A stretch of DNA of 41,258 bases from Candidatus Uhrbacteria bacterium (GTDB lineage: Bacteria; Patescibacteriota; Patescibacteriia; SG8-24). The stretch is from NCBI GenBank assembly GCA_016929435.1, contig JAFGIV010000004.1, forward strand, positions 1 through 41,258, in the 5' to 3' direction. The position numbers and the translations under genes are program-made. The notes below the pieces were generated by a model that was not told where the DNA came from, did no database searches, and saw nothing but the letters and a program-made list of their open reading frames with translations. This document shows positions 9,300-18,311 of this stretch, in pieces (the first letter of the stretch is position 1; each line of letters begins with the position of its first letter).

Positions 9300-9552
9300 G
9301 TCCCGCAGCCATGAACATAAGACCGGGAGGGGTAGGGGAGCTGGACGAGTAGGGAACAGACTATTAATCTGAATAGATTTCCCAGTCACTTATCGATTAC
9401 GGCCAGTGGTTGGCTGCAATGAAAGACTTTTGTGTTGCGTATGGTTGCCATGGTCGATTGGACTGTACCCCATAGACTAGACACATCTTCCATGGAGGGC
9501 CATCATTCCAACATATGGCCAAACACGTCAATCCGGCCCTCCGGGGTCAGAT

Positions 9553-9693
9553 ACTCGGGGAGATGAAGGAGTGGTCCTGCATGAGTTCCTGCACCTGATC
9601 GAGAGAAAGCACGATGACCGATACATGGTCATGATGGAGCAGCACATGCCGGATTGGCGGAGTCGGCGTGATGAGCTGAATAGGTTGATTTGA
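9553..9693 (+). pseudogene. C-terminal remnant of a YgjP-like/DUF45 metallopeptidase
   Basis: Frame ending at TGA 9691-9693 reads EGVVLHEFLHLIERKHDDRYMVMMEQHMPDWRSRRDELNRLI with HExxH and the MPDWRxRRxxL tail typical of YgjP; no credible start or N-terminal domain. Confidence 0.6.
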
Positions 9694-9700
9694 TAAAATA

Positions 9701-10702
9701 ATGCTCGATATGAAAAACATCACTATTCCAAAGAAGTTAGACGCTAAAGGCGTGAATGTCAGGGTCATCGCCCCGGTCAGGAGCTTAGGCCTGATCTCCG
9801 AGGAGGGAAGGGCAGAGGCCGAAAAGAGGCTTGCCGGATACGGTATGGAATTAAGTTTCGGCAAGCATGTCGAGGAGATGGACGAGTTCAACTCGTCATC
9901 AATAGATTCTCGTATTGAGGACTTGCATGAGGCTTTTTCCGACGATGGCGTGGATGCGATACTGACAGTTATCGGCGGATACAATTCTAATCAGCTCCTC
10001 AGCCGCATTGATTACAGCCTTATCGAGAGGAATCCAAAGATCATCTGTGGCTTTTCGGACGTTACCGCTTTGGCCAACGCCATAAATGCCAAGACCGGCA
10101 TGGTTACTTATGTCGGTCCGCATTACTCCACGTGGGGAATGAGACACGGACTCGAGCACACCATAGAGTATTTCCTGAGATGCTGCCGAGAATCTTCCGC
10201 CTATAACATAGAGCCTTCCGAAGAATGGAGCGATGATCCTTGGTTCATGGACCAGGAGAACCGTGAATTCATAAAGAACGACGGATATTGGATGCTGAAT
10301 GAGGGTCATGGGTTAGGTCGGGTTGTCGGCGGCCATTTGCGTTGCCTGAGCTCGTTGCAGGGTACTGAGTACTGGCCGGGTTTGGACGATTCGATACTGT
10401 TCCTGGAGGACGATGCGGAAGTCAATCCGGCGCTATTTGACCGCGGTCTGCAGTCCCTCATTCACCAGCCTGATTTCTCGGGCGTTCGAGGAATCTTGAT
10501 CGGCAGGTTTCAGAAAGAGACCGGAATGACCAGGGAACTGCTGGAGAAGATGGTGGCCACCAAGCCAGAGCTTAAGAACATCCCGACAGTCGCTAACATG
10601 GATTTCGGGCACACCACCCCCATGGTAACGTTGCCCATCGGTGGCACTATCGAAATCGATGCGGATAACGGTTCCGCAAAAATTAGGGTTATTGAACATT
10701 AA
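9701..10702 (+). CDS. S66-family peptidase (LD-carboxypeptidase / MccF-like)
   Basis: VIAPVRSLGLIS, AILTVIGGYNSNQLLSRIDYSLI, KIICGFSDVTALANAI, FLEDD, PTVANMDFGHTTPMVTLPIG. Confidence 0.88.
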   Translation: MLDMKNITIPKKLDAKGVNVRVIAPVRSLGLISEEGRAEAEKRLAGYGMELSFGKHVEEMDEFNSSSIDSRIEDLHEAFSDDGVDAILTVIGGYNSNQLLSRIDYSLIERNPKIICGFSDVTALANAINAKTGMVTYVGPHYSTWGMRHGLEHTIEYFLRCCRESSAYNIEPSEEWSDDPWFMDQENREFIKNDGYWMLNEGHGLGRVVGGHLRCLSSLQGTEYWPGLDDSILFLEDDAEVNPALFDRGLQSLIHQPDFSGVRGILIGRFQKETGMTRELLEKMVATKPELKNIPTVANMDFGHTTPMVTLPIGGTIEIDADNGSAKIRVIEH

Positions 10703-11068
10703 TCGGTGCAAAGAATGTCGACTTGTTCATGCTGACGCCTAGCGTATCTTCCCCCATGGGTCCCGGTTCTGACTCTGAGCCTCTGCCGGTAAAATGCGGA
10801 AATTGCGGGTTTGAAAGGGTTTACCGACGGTCCGGCGATGACGCCGCATAGCCTCGGTGCATTCAGGACAGGCAGCCGAAAAAATCATCCCCAAACGAGG
10901 TGCGTTTTTTGTTGCGGCTTAGGCACCCGATCGTAATTGAGACAATTGATGGGGAATTACCCTTTTTTTGGCAGATGTTCATATCCGGAGGGAACCCGGG
11001 CGGTCCGTGCCCCTCATGGTCACGTGACGGACGTCAGTCGGTACGGTTACTTGCCCCATTTGCCGCAT

Positions 11069-11503
11069 TTAACGAGTTTTGGATTGAAGGTCGTTAATTG
11101 CTTGGCCAACTGTTTCATAAACCGAGGTAAAATATTCCTTGATGTTGTCGTAGCTTAGGCGGACCGTGACCTCATTTGAATCGACCCAGACAATCTTGTC
11201 ACCCTCAAATTCTGGTTTTATCTGGGAGTCGTCCTCGGACTGCATGAGGAACATGTGAACAATGATATGGTCGCCTTTCGGATGGTCGTATTCAATCGGT
11301 GGCAGTTCGCCGCCGGCATCACTGACCGGGAGTCCCGTCTCCTCGGCGATTTCGCGCATCGTCGCGTTCATCAACGATTCGCCTTCCTTGACGTGGCCTT
11401 TGGGGAGGGTCCAGTCGTCCTGCCTTGACCGGTAGATTAGGGCGATCTTTGACGGATCTTGCTTGGACATGATGATGGCCCCGGTCTTGTGTATGTCTGC
11501 CAT
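11069..11503 (-). CDS. Nudix hydrolase
   Basis: Nudix box GHVKEGESLMNATMREIAEETGL. Confidence 0.9.
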   Translation of the reverse strand: MADIHKTGAIIMSKQDPSKIALIYRSRQDDWTLPKGHVKEGESLMNATMREIAEETGLPVSDAGGELPPIEYDHPKGDHIIVHMFLMQSEDDSQIKPEFEGDKIVWVDSNEVTVRLSYDNIKEYFTSVYETVGQAINDLQSKTR

Positions 11504-11684
11504 GTCAGTCTGATAGATAGTTTTTCAGTAAAAATCCCTCTAAGTCTATAGCATAAACCCTGGGGGTGCAATTCAGCCAACCCCCACCGAGGGGCGCAGC
11601 TCAGGATGTGTTTGGCCGTTCGGTTGTGGTAAGATTGGGGGAGGGGAAAATCCCCAAACTCAAGTCAAAATCGGCTCTCTTCCT

Positions 11685-13352
11685 ATGGATTCCATTTTCA
11701 TCCAAATCAGCACCCTGTTGGCGGTTACCGTGGGCGCGGCTTTCCTGATCAGGCTTTTGCGGCAGCCCCTGATAGTTGCCTATATCGTTGCCGGCATCAT
11801 CTGCGGACCGTACCTGCTGAACCTGTTGCGCGGAGACCAGCACCTGTATGAGGCCTTTGCCCAGTTCGGGGTGGTTCTCCTGCTTTTCGTCATCGGGCTG
11901 AACCTTAACCTTAACCACCTCAGGTCCATCGGGCGCATTTCGTTGGTGACCGGTCTGGGTCAGGTGATCTTTACCTTCAGCATCGGTCTTTTGATTCTTT
12001 TGGGCCTCGGCATGCAGTGGAAATCCGCCGCCTACCTGGCCGTAGCCATAACCTTTTCCAGCACCATCATCATAATGAAGCTCCTGTCCGACAAGAACGA
12101 CGTCGATACCGTATACGGCCGCCACACGATCGGACTGATGCTGGCCCAGGACATGATCGCCGTCCTTTTGATCATAGGTTTGGGGATCGTGGGCAGCGGG
12201 GGGGAGGGGCCGGTCGCTTTCCTGCGCCTGGGGCTGGAAACCGCCGCGGCCATTGTCGTGTTGGCCCTGCTCAGCAGGCATGTCCTGCCCCGTGTCCTTT
12301 CCTCGATTGCCGGTTCCAGCGAACTGCTCTTCCTGTTTTCCCTGGCTTGGTGTTTCGGGGTAGCCAGCCTGCTGCACTGGTTCGGGCTTTCGCTTGAGGT
12401 GGGGGCGGTCATCTCCGGAATCGCCATCAGCTCCTCACCCTTTCAGCTGGAGATTGCCAGTCGCATCAGGCCGCTCCGCGACTTTTTTCTGGTGCTTTTC
12501 TTCGTGGTTTTGGGAAGCGAAATGGGGTTCGGTAACCTTAGTCACGTATTGGTGCCGTCGGTCGTCCTGTCGCTTTTCATCCTGATCGGCAACCCGCTGA
12601 TACTGTTCATGCTGTTTCGGCGCCTGCGGTTTACCCGCCGCAATTCCCTCCTGGCCGGACTGACTGCCGCCCAGGTCAGCGAGTTCGGGTTCATCCTGCT
12701 GTTCGCCGGCCGCAACGCCGGCCACATTCACGGCGATGAGGTCGGCATCTTTACGGTCGTGGCCATCGTCACCATATTCTCGTCATCCTACCTGATTACC
12801 CACAACGAGCGGATCTACCGCCTGTTGCTGCCGGTTTTCGCGCTGTTCGGCCCGGATCGCCATCGCCAGGACGAGAGTCCGCACGCCTGTTACGATGCCT
12901 GGGTGGTCGGTTGCCACCGAATCGGCCGACGGGTGGTCGATGGGCTGCGCCTGATGGGCCGCAGCCATGCCGTGATCGATTTTGACCCGAATGTCGTCAA
13001 GAAACTTCAGGAAGACGGCACTACCTGCCTTTTCGGCGATATCGCCGATGTCGAGTTCCTGGAGGGCCTGCCGCTCGACGGTGCCAGGCTGGTCGTCATG
13101 ACCATCCCGTCCGTCGATGACCAGCTGAACATGATTCGCCATGTCCGCGGCAAGGTCAGCCAGGAGATGCCGATCGTTGCCAACGCCTACCATGACCACG
13201 AATCCGATGCCCTTTACGCCGCCGGAGCCAGCCTGGTGATGCGCCCCCACCTGCTTGGAGGCCACTGGATAGCCGATGCCCTGGTGCGGGAACCCTGGGA
13301 CACCGGTTCCTTCGTCCGGATGCGGCAGCGGCTGAAGGAGGAGCTTTCCTGA
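11685..13352 (+). CDS. Kef-type cation/proton antiporter with C-terminal TrkA-N domain
   Basis: Multi-TM CPA2 exchanger region (PLIVAYIVAGIICGP, AITFSSTIIIMKLL) followed by DAWVVGCHRIGRRVVDGLR...VIDFDPNVVKKLQEDG. Confidence 0.9.
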   Translation: MDSIFIQISTLLAVTVGAAFLIRLLRQPLIVAYIVAGIICGPYLLNLLRGDQHLYEAFAQFGVVLLLFVIGLNLNLNHLRSIGRISLVTGLGQVIFTFSIGLLILLGLGMQWKSAAYLAVAITFSSTIIIMKLLSDKNDVDTVYGRHTIGLMLAQDMIAVLLIIGLGIVGSGGEGPVAFLRLGLETAAAIVVLALLSRHVLPRVLSSIAGSSELLFLFSLAWCFGVASLLHWFGLSLEVGAVISGIAISSSPFQLEIASRIRPLRDFFLVLFFVVLGSEMGFGNLSHVLVPSVVLSLFILIGNPLILFMLFRRLRFTRRNSLLAGLTAAQVSEFGFILLFAGRNAGHIHGDEVGIFTVVAIVTIFSSSYLITHNERIYRLLLPVFALFGPDRHRQDESPHACYDAWVVGCHRIGRRVVDGLRLMGRSHAVIDFDPNVVKKLQEDGTTCLFGDIADVEFLEGLPLDGARLVVMTIPSVDDQLNMIRHVRGKVSQEMPIVANAYHDHESDALYAAGASLVMRPHLLGGHWIADALVREPWDTGSFVRMRQRLKEELS

Positions 13353-13374
13353 CCGGGACGGACGGGCCGGCGGC

Positions 13375-13394
13375 GTTACGGACGCTTCCGTAAC
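13375..13394. other. Hairpin GTTACGG-ACGCTT-CCGTAAC between antiporter and ars operon
   Basis: 7-bp perfect arms; no T-tract. Confidence 0.45.
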
Positions 13395-13422
13395 TCGTAT
13401 TCCGCACTACGGATGCCGTGGT

Positions 13423-13474
13423 TTGACAACCCCACCGTCTCATTTTAGACTATATCAGTAATCATTGATATAGT
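13423..13474 (+). promoter_or_regulatory. ars operon promoter with palindromic ArsR/SmtB-type operator
   Basis: TTGACA (13423-13428), 17-nt spacer, TAGACT (13446-13451); perfect inverted repeat ACTATATCA-N8-TGATATAGT at 13449-13474 overlapping the -10 and start region. Confidence 0.75.
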
Positions 13475-13481
13475 TATTGCC

Positions 13482-13820
13482 ATGTCAAGCAAACCGCCAT
13501 GCTGTTGCGGCCGTGTATTTGATTCGGCCATGGGGCGGCTGGCCGAGATTGGATTTGCCCTGTCCGACGGCAACCGCCTGCGGATACTTTGCGTCCTGCG
13601 GGAGGGGGAGCGGTGCGTCTGTGACGTCTGGCGGTTCTTGGGCCTGTCCCAAAACCTGGTTTCCCACCACCTCAAGACCCTAAGGGATGCCGGATTGATC
13701 GTGTCCCGTAAGGACGGCCTCAAGGTGCTGTATTCGCTTAACCGGGAGGCGCTTGACGGATACGTCAGGGAGTTGGGGGGGTATGTCCGGAAAGACGGGC
13801 GGACGACTCGGAAAAAATAA
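13482..13820 (+). CDS. arsR: ArsR/SmtB-family metalloregulator
   Basis: RLRILCVLREGERCVCDVWRFLGLSQNLVSHHLKTLRDAGLIVSRKDG: CVC metal motif and winged HTH. Confidence 0.9.
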   Translation: MSSKPPCCCGRVFDSAMGRLAEIGFALSDGNRLRILCVLREGERCVCDVWRFLGLSQNLVSHHLKTLRDAGLIVSRKDGLKVLYSLNREALDGYVRELGGYVRKDGRTTRKK

Positions 13821-13865
13821 CCGATAACCGTCTTATCCAATAACCACTTGTCTAATCTAGGCGAT

Positions 13866-14192
13866 ATGGAAACATCAGAACATCAGATTCAGGTCCTGGG
13901 CTCGGGCTGTCCGGGATGCAGGAAGCTTCACGGCTTGGCGGTCGAGGCCGCCGAAAAGCTCTGTCTTAAGGGTGAGGTGGAATACGAGACCGATGTCACT
14001 AGGCTGATTGAATTGGGAATCATGCAGAGCCCGGCCCTGATCGTGGACGGGAGGGTGGTGCTCGCCGGGTTCGTTCCGGATGCCGATCAGGTCCACGGGG
14101 CGATTCTGGGGGCCCTGGAGGAGGCGGGGGACAGCACGGCTTCGGATAATTGCGGGTCGCCGGGTTGCGGCTGCCGAAGTGACTGCTGCTGA
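13866..14192 (+). CDS. arsE: Small thioredoxin-like protein, ArsE-like, with Cys-rich C-terminal tail
   Basis: IQVLGSGCPGCRKLHGLAVEAAEKL...ALIVDGRVVLAG; tail DNCGSPGCGCRSDCC; ATG 13866 preferred over TTG 13848. Confidence 0.75.
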   Translation: METSEHQIQVLGSGCPGCRKLHGLAVEAAEKLCLKGEVEYETDVTRLIELGIMQSPALIVDGRVVLAGFVPDADQVHGAILGALEEAGDSTASDNCGSPGCGCRSDCC

Positions 14193-14200
14193 TAGGCATT

Positions 14201-15190
14201 ATGGACGTGTTCTATCCGATACGGCTTTTTGCCGATTGGGTGACGGTCGGTCTGCTGGGAATCACGGACCCGTACTGGGGTTCAGTTGTCAATTTTTTTA
14301 TCTATGACACCGTTAAGATCGGCCTGCTGCTCGTCCTCATCAATTATGTGATGGCCGTCGTTCGGTACTACCTGCCCACCGAGCGGGCCAGGGACATCAT
14401 CGGCGGTCGGAAATGGTATGGCTTTGAATACATCCTGGCCGCCCTGCTTGGAGTGATCACCCCATTCTGCTCCTGCTCGTCGATTCCGCTTTTTGTCGGA
14501 TTCGTCGGGGCAGGCATACCGCTCGGGGTCACCTTCACTTTCCTGGTGGCCTCGCCGCTCATTAACGAGGCCTCGCTGTTCATCTTTCCGGCGGTTTTCG
14601 GATTTAAGATGACAGCTGTGTATATCGCCTTGGGGGTGGCTGTCAGCGTCGCAGTCGGCCTGATCATCCAACGCCTCAAGCCGGAAGGAAACGTCAACCC
14701 GGCCTTCCTTAAATTCCAGACGGCCAAGGCTGACATCAAGAAGAACGGCGGAAAGCCGGTGCCGTTCGGGAAAAGGGCGGTCACTTGGTGGCGCGACGGC
14801 ATGACCGTTACGAAAGAGGTCTTCCCGTATGCCCTCCTTGGCGTCGGCCTCGGGGCGCTGATCCATGGGTTCGTGCCGCGCCAGTTCGTCGAATCGGTCC
14901 TGAACGGCGGGCGCTGGTGGGCCGTTCCGACGGCGGTCATCCTGGGCACGCCGCTTTACGCCAATTCGGTCAGCGTGGTTCCGGTCATGGAGGCGTTGGT
15001 CGGCAAGGGGGTGGATCTCGGCACGGCCCTGGCTTTCATGACAGCAACGGTCACCTTATCCGTGCCGGGCCTCCTGATACTTAAGAAAGCGATCAGCTGG
15101 AAACTGCTTCTGGCCTTCGTTGTCTCCACGGCCGTCGGTATCGTCGGCATGGGATATTTCTTTAACTACTTATGGCCGATTTTTGCCTGA
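14201..15190 (+). CDS. arsP: DUF318/UPF0718-type permease, ArsP-like
   Basis: GVITPFCSCSSIPLFVGFVGAGIPLGVTFTFLVASPLINEASL signature; multi-TM; ars context. Confidence 0.78.
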   Translation: MDVFYPIRLFADWVTVGLLGITDPYWGSVVNFFIYDTVKIGLLLVLINYVMAVVRYYLPTERARDIIGGRKWYGFEYILAALLGVITPFCSCSSIPLFVGFVGAGIPLGVTFTFLVASPLINEASLFIFPAVFGFKMTAVYIALGVAVSVAVGLIIQRLKPEGNVNPAFLKFQTAKADIKKNGGKPVPFGKRAVTWWRDGMTVTKEVFPYALLGVGLGALIHGFVPRQFVESVLNGGRWWAVPTAVILGTPLYANSVSVVPVMEALVGKGVDLGTALAFMTATVTLSVPGLLILKKAISWKLLLAFVVSTAVGIVGMGYFFNYLWPIFA

Positions 15191-15678
15191 TGACGCCTAT
15201 GAGAGGGATTGAAACAAGAAAACATTTGGTTGCCGTGGTGATCGGGCTGTCTTCCCTGATCATGGCCGGCGCCGGCTGTACTGCCACCACGGAAGGTGAC
15301 GCTTCAGTGACCGTCCCCGATGCGACCCCGCTCGCCTCGGTCCGGGCCGACCGGGTGGAGGTGGTCCACTTCCACGGCACTACCCAGTGCTACAGCTGCA
15401 GGAAGGTCGGTGAGCTTGCCTTTCGGACCGTCAAGGAGCGTTTCCCGGCGGAGTGGAAGGACGGAACCGTCCGGTTCGTTGAGGTGGACGGGGAATTGCC
15501 GGAGAACCGGGAAGTCGTGATGAGGTATCAGGCGACCGGATCCTCGCTTTTCCTGAACGCCATCGCTGGCGACAGGGAGCACATCTCGGAAGACGCTACG
15601 GTCTGGCGCCTGACCGGCAACGAGAGCAGGTTCCTCGATTATCTTGAAGGGCAGATACGGACCCTGTTGGGGAGGTAA
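15190..15678 (+). CDS. arsF: ArsF-like thioredoxin-fold lipoprotein (track start 15172; ATG 15190 overlaps upstream stop)
   Basis: VEVVHFHGTTQCYSCRKVGELAFRTVKERF...VRFVEVDGELPENREVVMRYQATGSSLF; N-terminal lipobox-like LIMAGAGC. Confidence 0.72.
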   Translation: MTPMRGIETRKHLVAVVIGLSSLIMAGAGCTATTEGDASVTVPDATPLASVRADRVEVVHFHGTTQCYSCRKVGELAFRTVKERFPAEWKDGTVRFVEVDGELPENREVVMRYQATGSSLFLNAIAGDREHISEDATVWRLTGNESRFLDYLEGQIRTLLGR

Positions 15679-15679
15679 T

Positions 15680-16378
15680 ATGGAATGGATCAACGCACTG
15701 TTGGACGGCAGTGAAATCGCTGCCCTGACTGCCTTCCTGTTGGGCGTCATTGTGGCTGTCGCCCCATGCCCCTTGGCGGCCAATGTCGCCGCTGTCGGGT
15801 TCCTTAGCCGAAGCCGTTCCGGGCGCACGGTCTGGCGGGATGCTGCCCTATTCACTCTGGGGAGGGGCGTGAGCTATACCCTGGTCGCGGCTCTCATATA
15901 TTTTGGCCTCTCCAAGTTTGAGGTCGCCCAACTGTTTCAGGGTTGGGGCGACAAGGCTCTTGGACCGTTTCTCATTCTTTTGGGGCTGGTAGTGGCCGGG
16001 GCAATCAAGGTTGATTTTCCTTCCGGCGGGCGCCGCTGGGCGGCGTTTAAGGAAGGGTTGGCCAAGAGGGGAGGCTTGGGTGCTTTCCTGCTTGGGGCGA
16101 TTTTGGCCTTGGCCATCTGTCCCTATTCCGGGGCGATTTTCTTCGGGGCGCTGATGCCCTTGGTGCTGGCCTCGCCGGGCGGTTTGGCCCTGCCTCTCCT
16201 GTTCGGGGTCGGTACCTCCCTGCCGGTGGCGATATTCGCCGGGCTTATTGTTTTCGGTTCAGGACGGCTGGGGAGCACCTTGGGGGCCACCAAGAAAATG
16301 GACAGGGTCATGCGTATTTTTGCCGGTGGGGCAATGGTCGCGGCGGGGGTTTATTGTGTCGTAAATATTTTCCGGTAA
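15680..16378 (+). CDS. arsG: ArsG-like transporter (CcdA/DsbD-TM family) (track start 15644; ATG 15680 preferred)
   Basis: AFLLGVIVAVAPCPLAANVAAVGFLSRS, GAILALAICPYSGAIFFGALMPL; SD ggggagg just before ATG 15680. Confidence 0.75.
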   Translation: MEWINALLDGSEIAALTAFLLGVIVAVAPCPLAANVAAVGFLSRSRSGRTVWRDAALFTLGRGVSYTLVAALIYFGLSKFEVAQLFQGWGDKALGPFLILLGLVVAGAIKVDFPSGGRRWAAFKEGLAKRGGLGAFLLGAILALAICPYSGAIFFGALMPLVLASPGGLALPLLFGVGTSLPVAIFAGLIVFGSGRLGSTLGATKKMDRVMRIFAGGAMVAAGVYCVVNIFR

Positions 16379-16451
16379 TTTCTCGAGGGGGTCCAAAGAA
16401 GACGCATTTTATGGTAAGATGGTTACCGTTAACGCTTAAGCTTCATGCGCC

Positions 16452-17528
16452 ATGACTGAGATTTGGGACGGCCTTTTGCGTGTCGTTGCGGTCGAGGGGC
16501 CTTTGCGCGGATGGTTGGCGGCCATTTTTGCGTTTTTTGCCGCATTGATCCTGTTGAAGCTGTCGAAAGGGCGGCTGTTGGCCATGGTCCGCCGTTTGGC
16601 GGACAGGACGGAAAACGACCTGGATGACGTGCTTACCGCCATTTTGGAGGGGATTCGCCAGCCTTTTTTCTACCTTTCAGCCCTCTACCTGGGCGGATTT
16701 TGGGCACCCCTGCCGGCGTGGGGCAGTCGGGCGCTGACGGTCGCCTTTATGGCGGTCGTTGCCTTTGAGGTCGTGATTGCCCTACACCGCCTGACCGATT
16801 ACGCCATCAGCAGGTACATGGACGGGCGGACCAAAACCGGGGAGATGAGCGGGCACCAGGCGGCGGTGATGAAGGCGGCAGGCGGCGGCATCAAGGGCAT
16901 CCTGTGGGTTCTGGCCGTCGTTCTCCTGCTGTCCAACATGGGGATCAACGTCAGTTCGCTTCTGGCCGGCGTGGGCATCGGCGGGATCGCCATCGCCTTG
17001 GCGGCCCAAAGCGTCCTTAGCGACGTTTTCAGCTCGTTCTCCATCTATGCCGACAAGCCGTTTGAGGTGGGGGATTTCATAGTCATCGGAAACGACGGGG
17101 GGACGGTGGAATACATCGGTCTGAAAAGCACCCGGATCATGACCCTGCAGGGTGAACAGATGGTTGTCCCCAACCGGGAGCTGACCCAGGTTCGGATACA
17201 GAATTTCCGCAAGATGAGGAGACGGCGGGTCGTGATGAATTTCGGCGTGGTTTACGGGTTGCCGGCGGACAAGCTCCAGGCAATTCCGGAAATGGTCAGG
17301 CAGGCCGTGGAAAAAAACAAGGAAGCCGAAATGGAGCGGTGTCACCTATCCGGATTCGGGAACAGCGGCCTTGAGTATGAGGTCGTGTTTTTCGTCAATT
17401 CGCCGGATTACATCGTCTACATGGACATCCGCCAGCGGATCAACCTGGACCTTTACGTGGCTTTCGAGGGGGAGGGGATAGGTTTCGCGTATCCGACCCA
17501 GACGATCCACCTGTCCCGGGCGGAATAG
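16452..17528 (+). CDS. MscS-family mechanosensitive ion channel
   Basis: GVGIGGIAIALAAQSVLSDVFSSFSIYADKPFEVGDFIVIGNDGGTVEYIGLKSTRIMTLQGEQMVVPNREL. Confidence 0.92.
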   Translation: MTEIWDGLLRVVAVEGPLRGWLAAIFAFFAALILLKLSKGRLLAMVRRLADRTENDLDDVLTAILEGIRQPFFYLSALYLGGFWAPLPAWGSRALTVAFMAVVAFEVVIALHRLTDYAISRYMDGRTKTGEMSGHQAAVMKAAGGGIKGILWVLAVVLLLSNMGINVSSLLAGVGIGGIAIALAAQSVLSDVFSSFSIYADKPFEVGDFIVIGNDGGTVEYIGLKSTRIMTLQGEQMVVPNRELTQVRIQNFRKMRRRRVVMNFGVVYGLPADKLQAIPEMVRQAVEKNKEAEMERCHLSGFGNSGLEYEVVFFVNSPDYIVYMDIRQRINLDLYVAFEGEGIGFAYPTQTIHLSRAE

Positions 17529-17553
17529 CCTCGGTGTTTTCCGGCACGCAATA

Positions 17554-17572
17554 CCCCGGGCGCAACCCGGGG
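17554..17572. terminator. Hairpin CCCCGGG-CGCAA-CCCGGGG between convergent genes
   Basis: 7-bp perfect GC stem followed by CATTTT. Confidence 0.6.
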
Positions 17573-17581
17573 CATTTTCGG

Positions 17582-18157
17582 CTACTTTTGGGATTTTTTT
17601 CTCCTGACGGCCTTTCCCGGGGATTTTTCCAGCATTTCCAGCCGCGCCTCCAGTTTCCTGGTCCTTTCGATGACGCGTTCCTCAAGCTCCTGTGAGTAGG
17701 CCGCCAGCCTTTCCTCAAGCAGCCTCTGTTTCGTAACGTCCTCCATGGCCAGGATGATCATTTTGGGGGATGCCCTGTTTTTTCGTATGGGTTCGAAGAC
17801 CTCACGGGCGTTCATGAGCATGATTTTTTTACCCACAGTCGGATATTCGTGCTCCACCTCGAAATCCTTGAAGAACGATTCCCGCGGCAATACCTCCTCA
17901 AGCAGCCTCTTCAGAGCCGGGATGTTCCATTGGCCCTTTCCCAATTTGTATACGAGCTGGCCCTCGGTATCCTTGGCCAGGGTCTGGAACGTCCTGTAAA
18001 AAGACTCGTTGGCCGACATGATGCGCAACTTTCCGTCAAGGATCAAAAACGGCTCCCGGGCAGTGTCAACGACGTGGCGGATGTAAGTCCAGCCGGTTGA
18101 CTAGACCAGGTCGGCGCTAACCGGCTTGCTGCCGGCGGTTTTTCCGGATTTTCTCAT
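17582..18157 (-). pseudogene. PAS-domain protein with an in-frame TAG (ORF-track segment 17582..18046)
   Basis: From ATG 18157: MRKSGKTAGSKPVSADLV*STGWTYIRHVVDTAREPFLILDGKLRIMSANESFYRTF...; PAS homology starts upstream of the track's Met, in the same frame. Confidence 0.65.
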
Positions 18158-18253
18158 CGTGTTGGGGGTTAGGGTTAATCCTACCACCAGTCTACAGCAA
18201 TTAGCCGGAATTGGGTAGTGAATAGACTTGAAATATTTGTTTTAAGCTTAAAA

Positions 18254-18283
18254 TTTACAAGTGTGGCGTAAGGGTGCTATAAT
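18254..18283 (+). promoter_or_regulatory. Promoter of PAS histidine kinase
   Basis: TTTACA (18254-18259), 18-nt spacer, extended -10 TGC-TATAAT (18278-18283). Confidence 0.6.
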
Positions 18284-18311
18284 ACCTTTAGTTTCAATGA
18301 CGCTAACGAGC

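Noticed and set aside
10756-11068. Short Cys-containing reading frames (e.g. KCGNCGFERVYRR) between the S66 and Nudix genes
   Set aside because: The Cys pairs lie in different frames and are too short to support a zinc-ribbon gene; may be decayed sequence.
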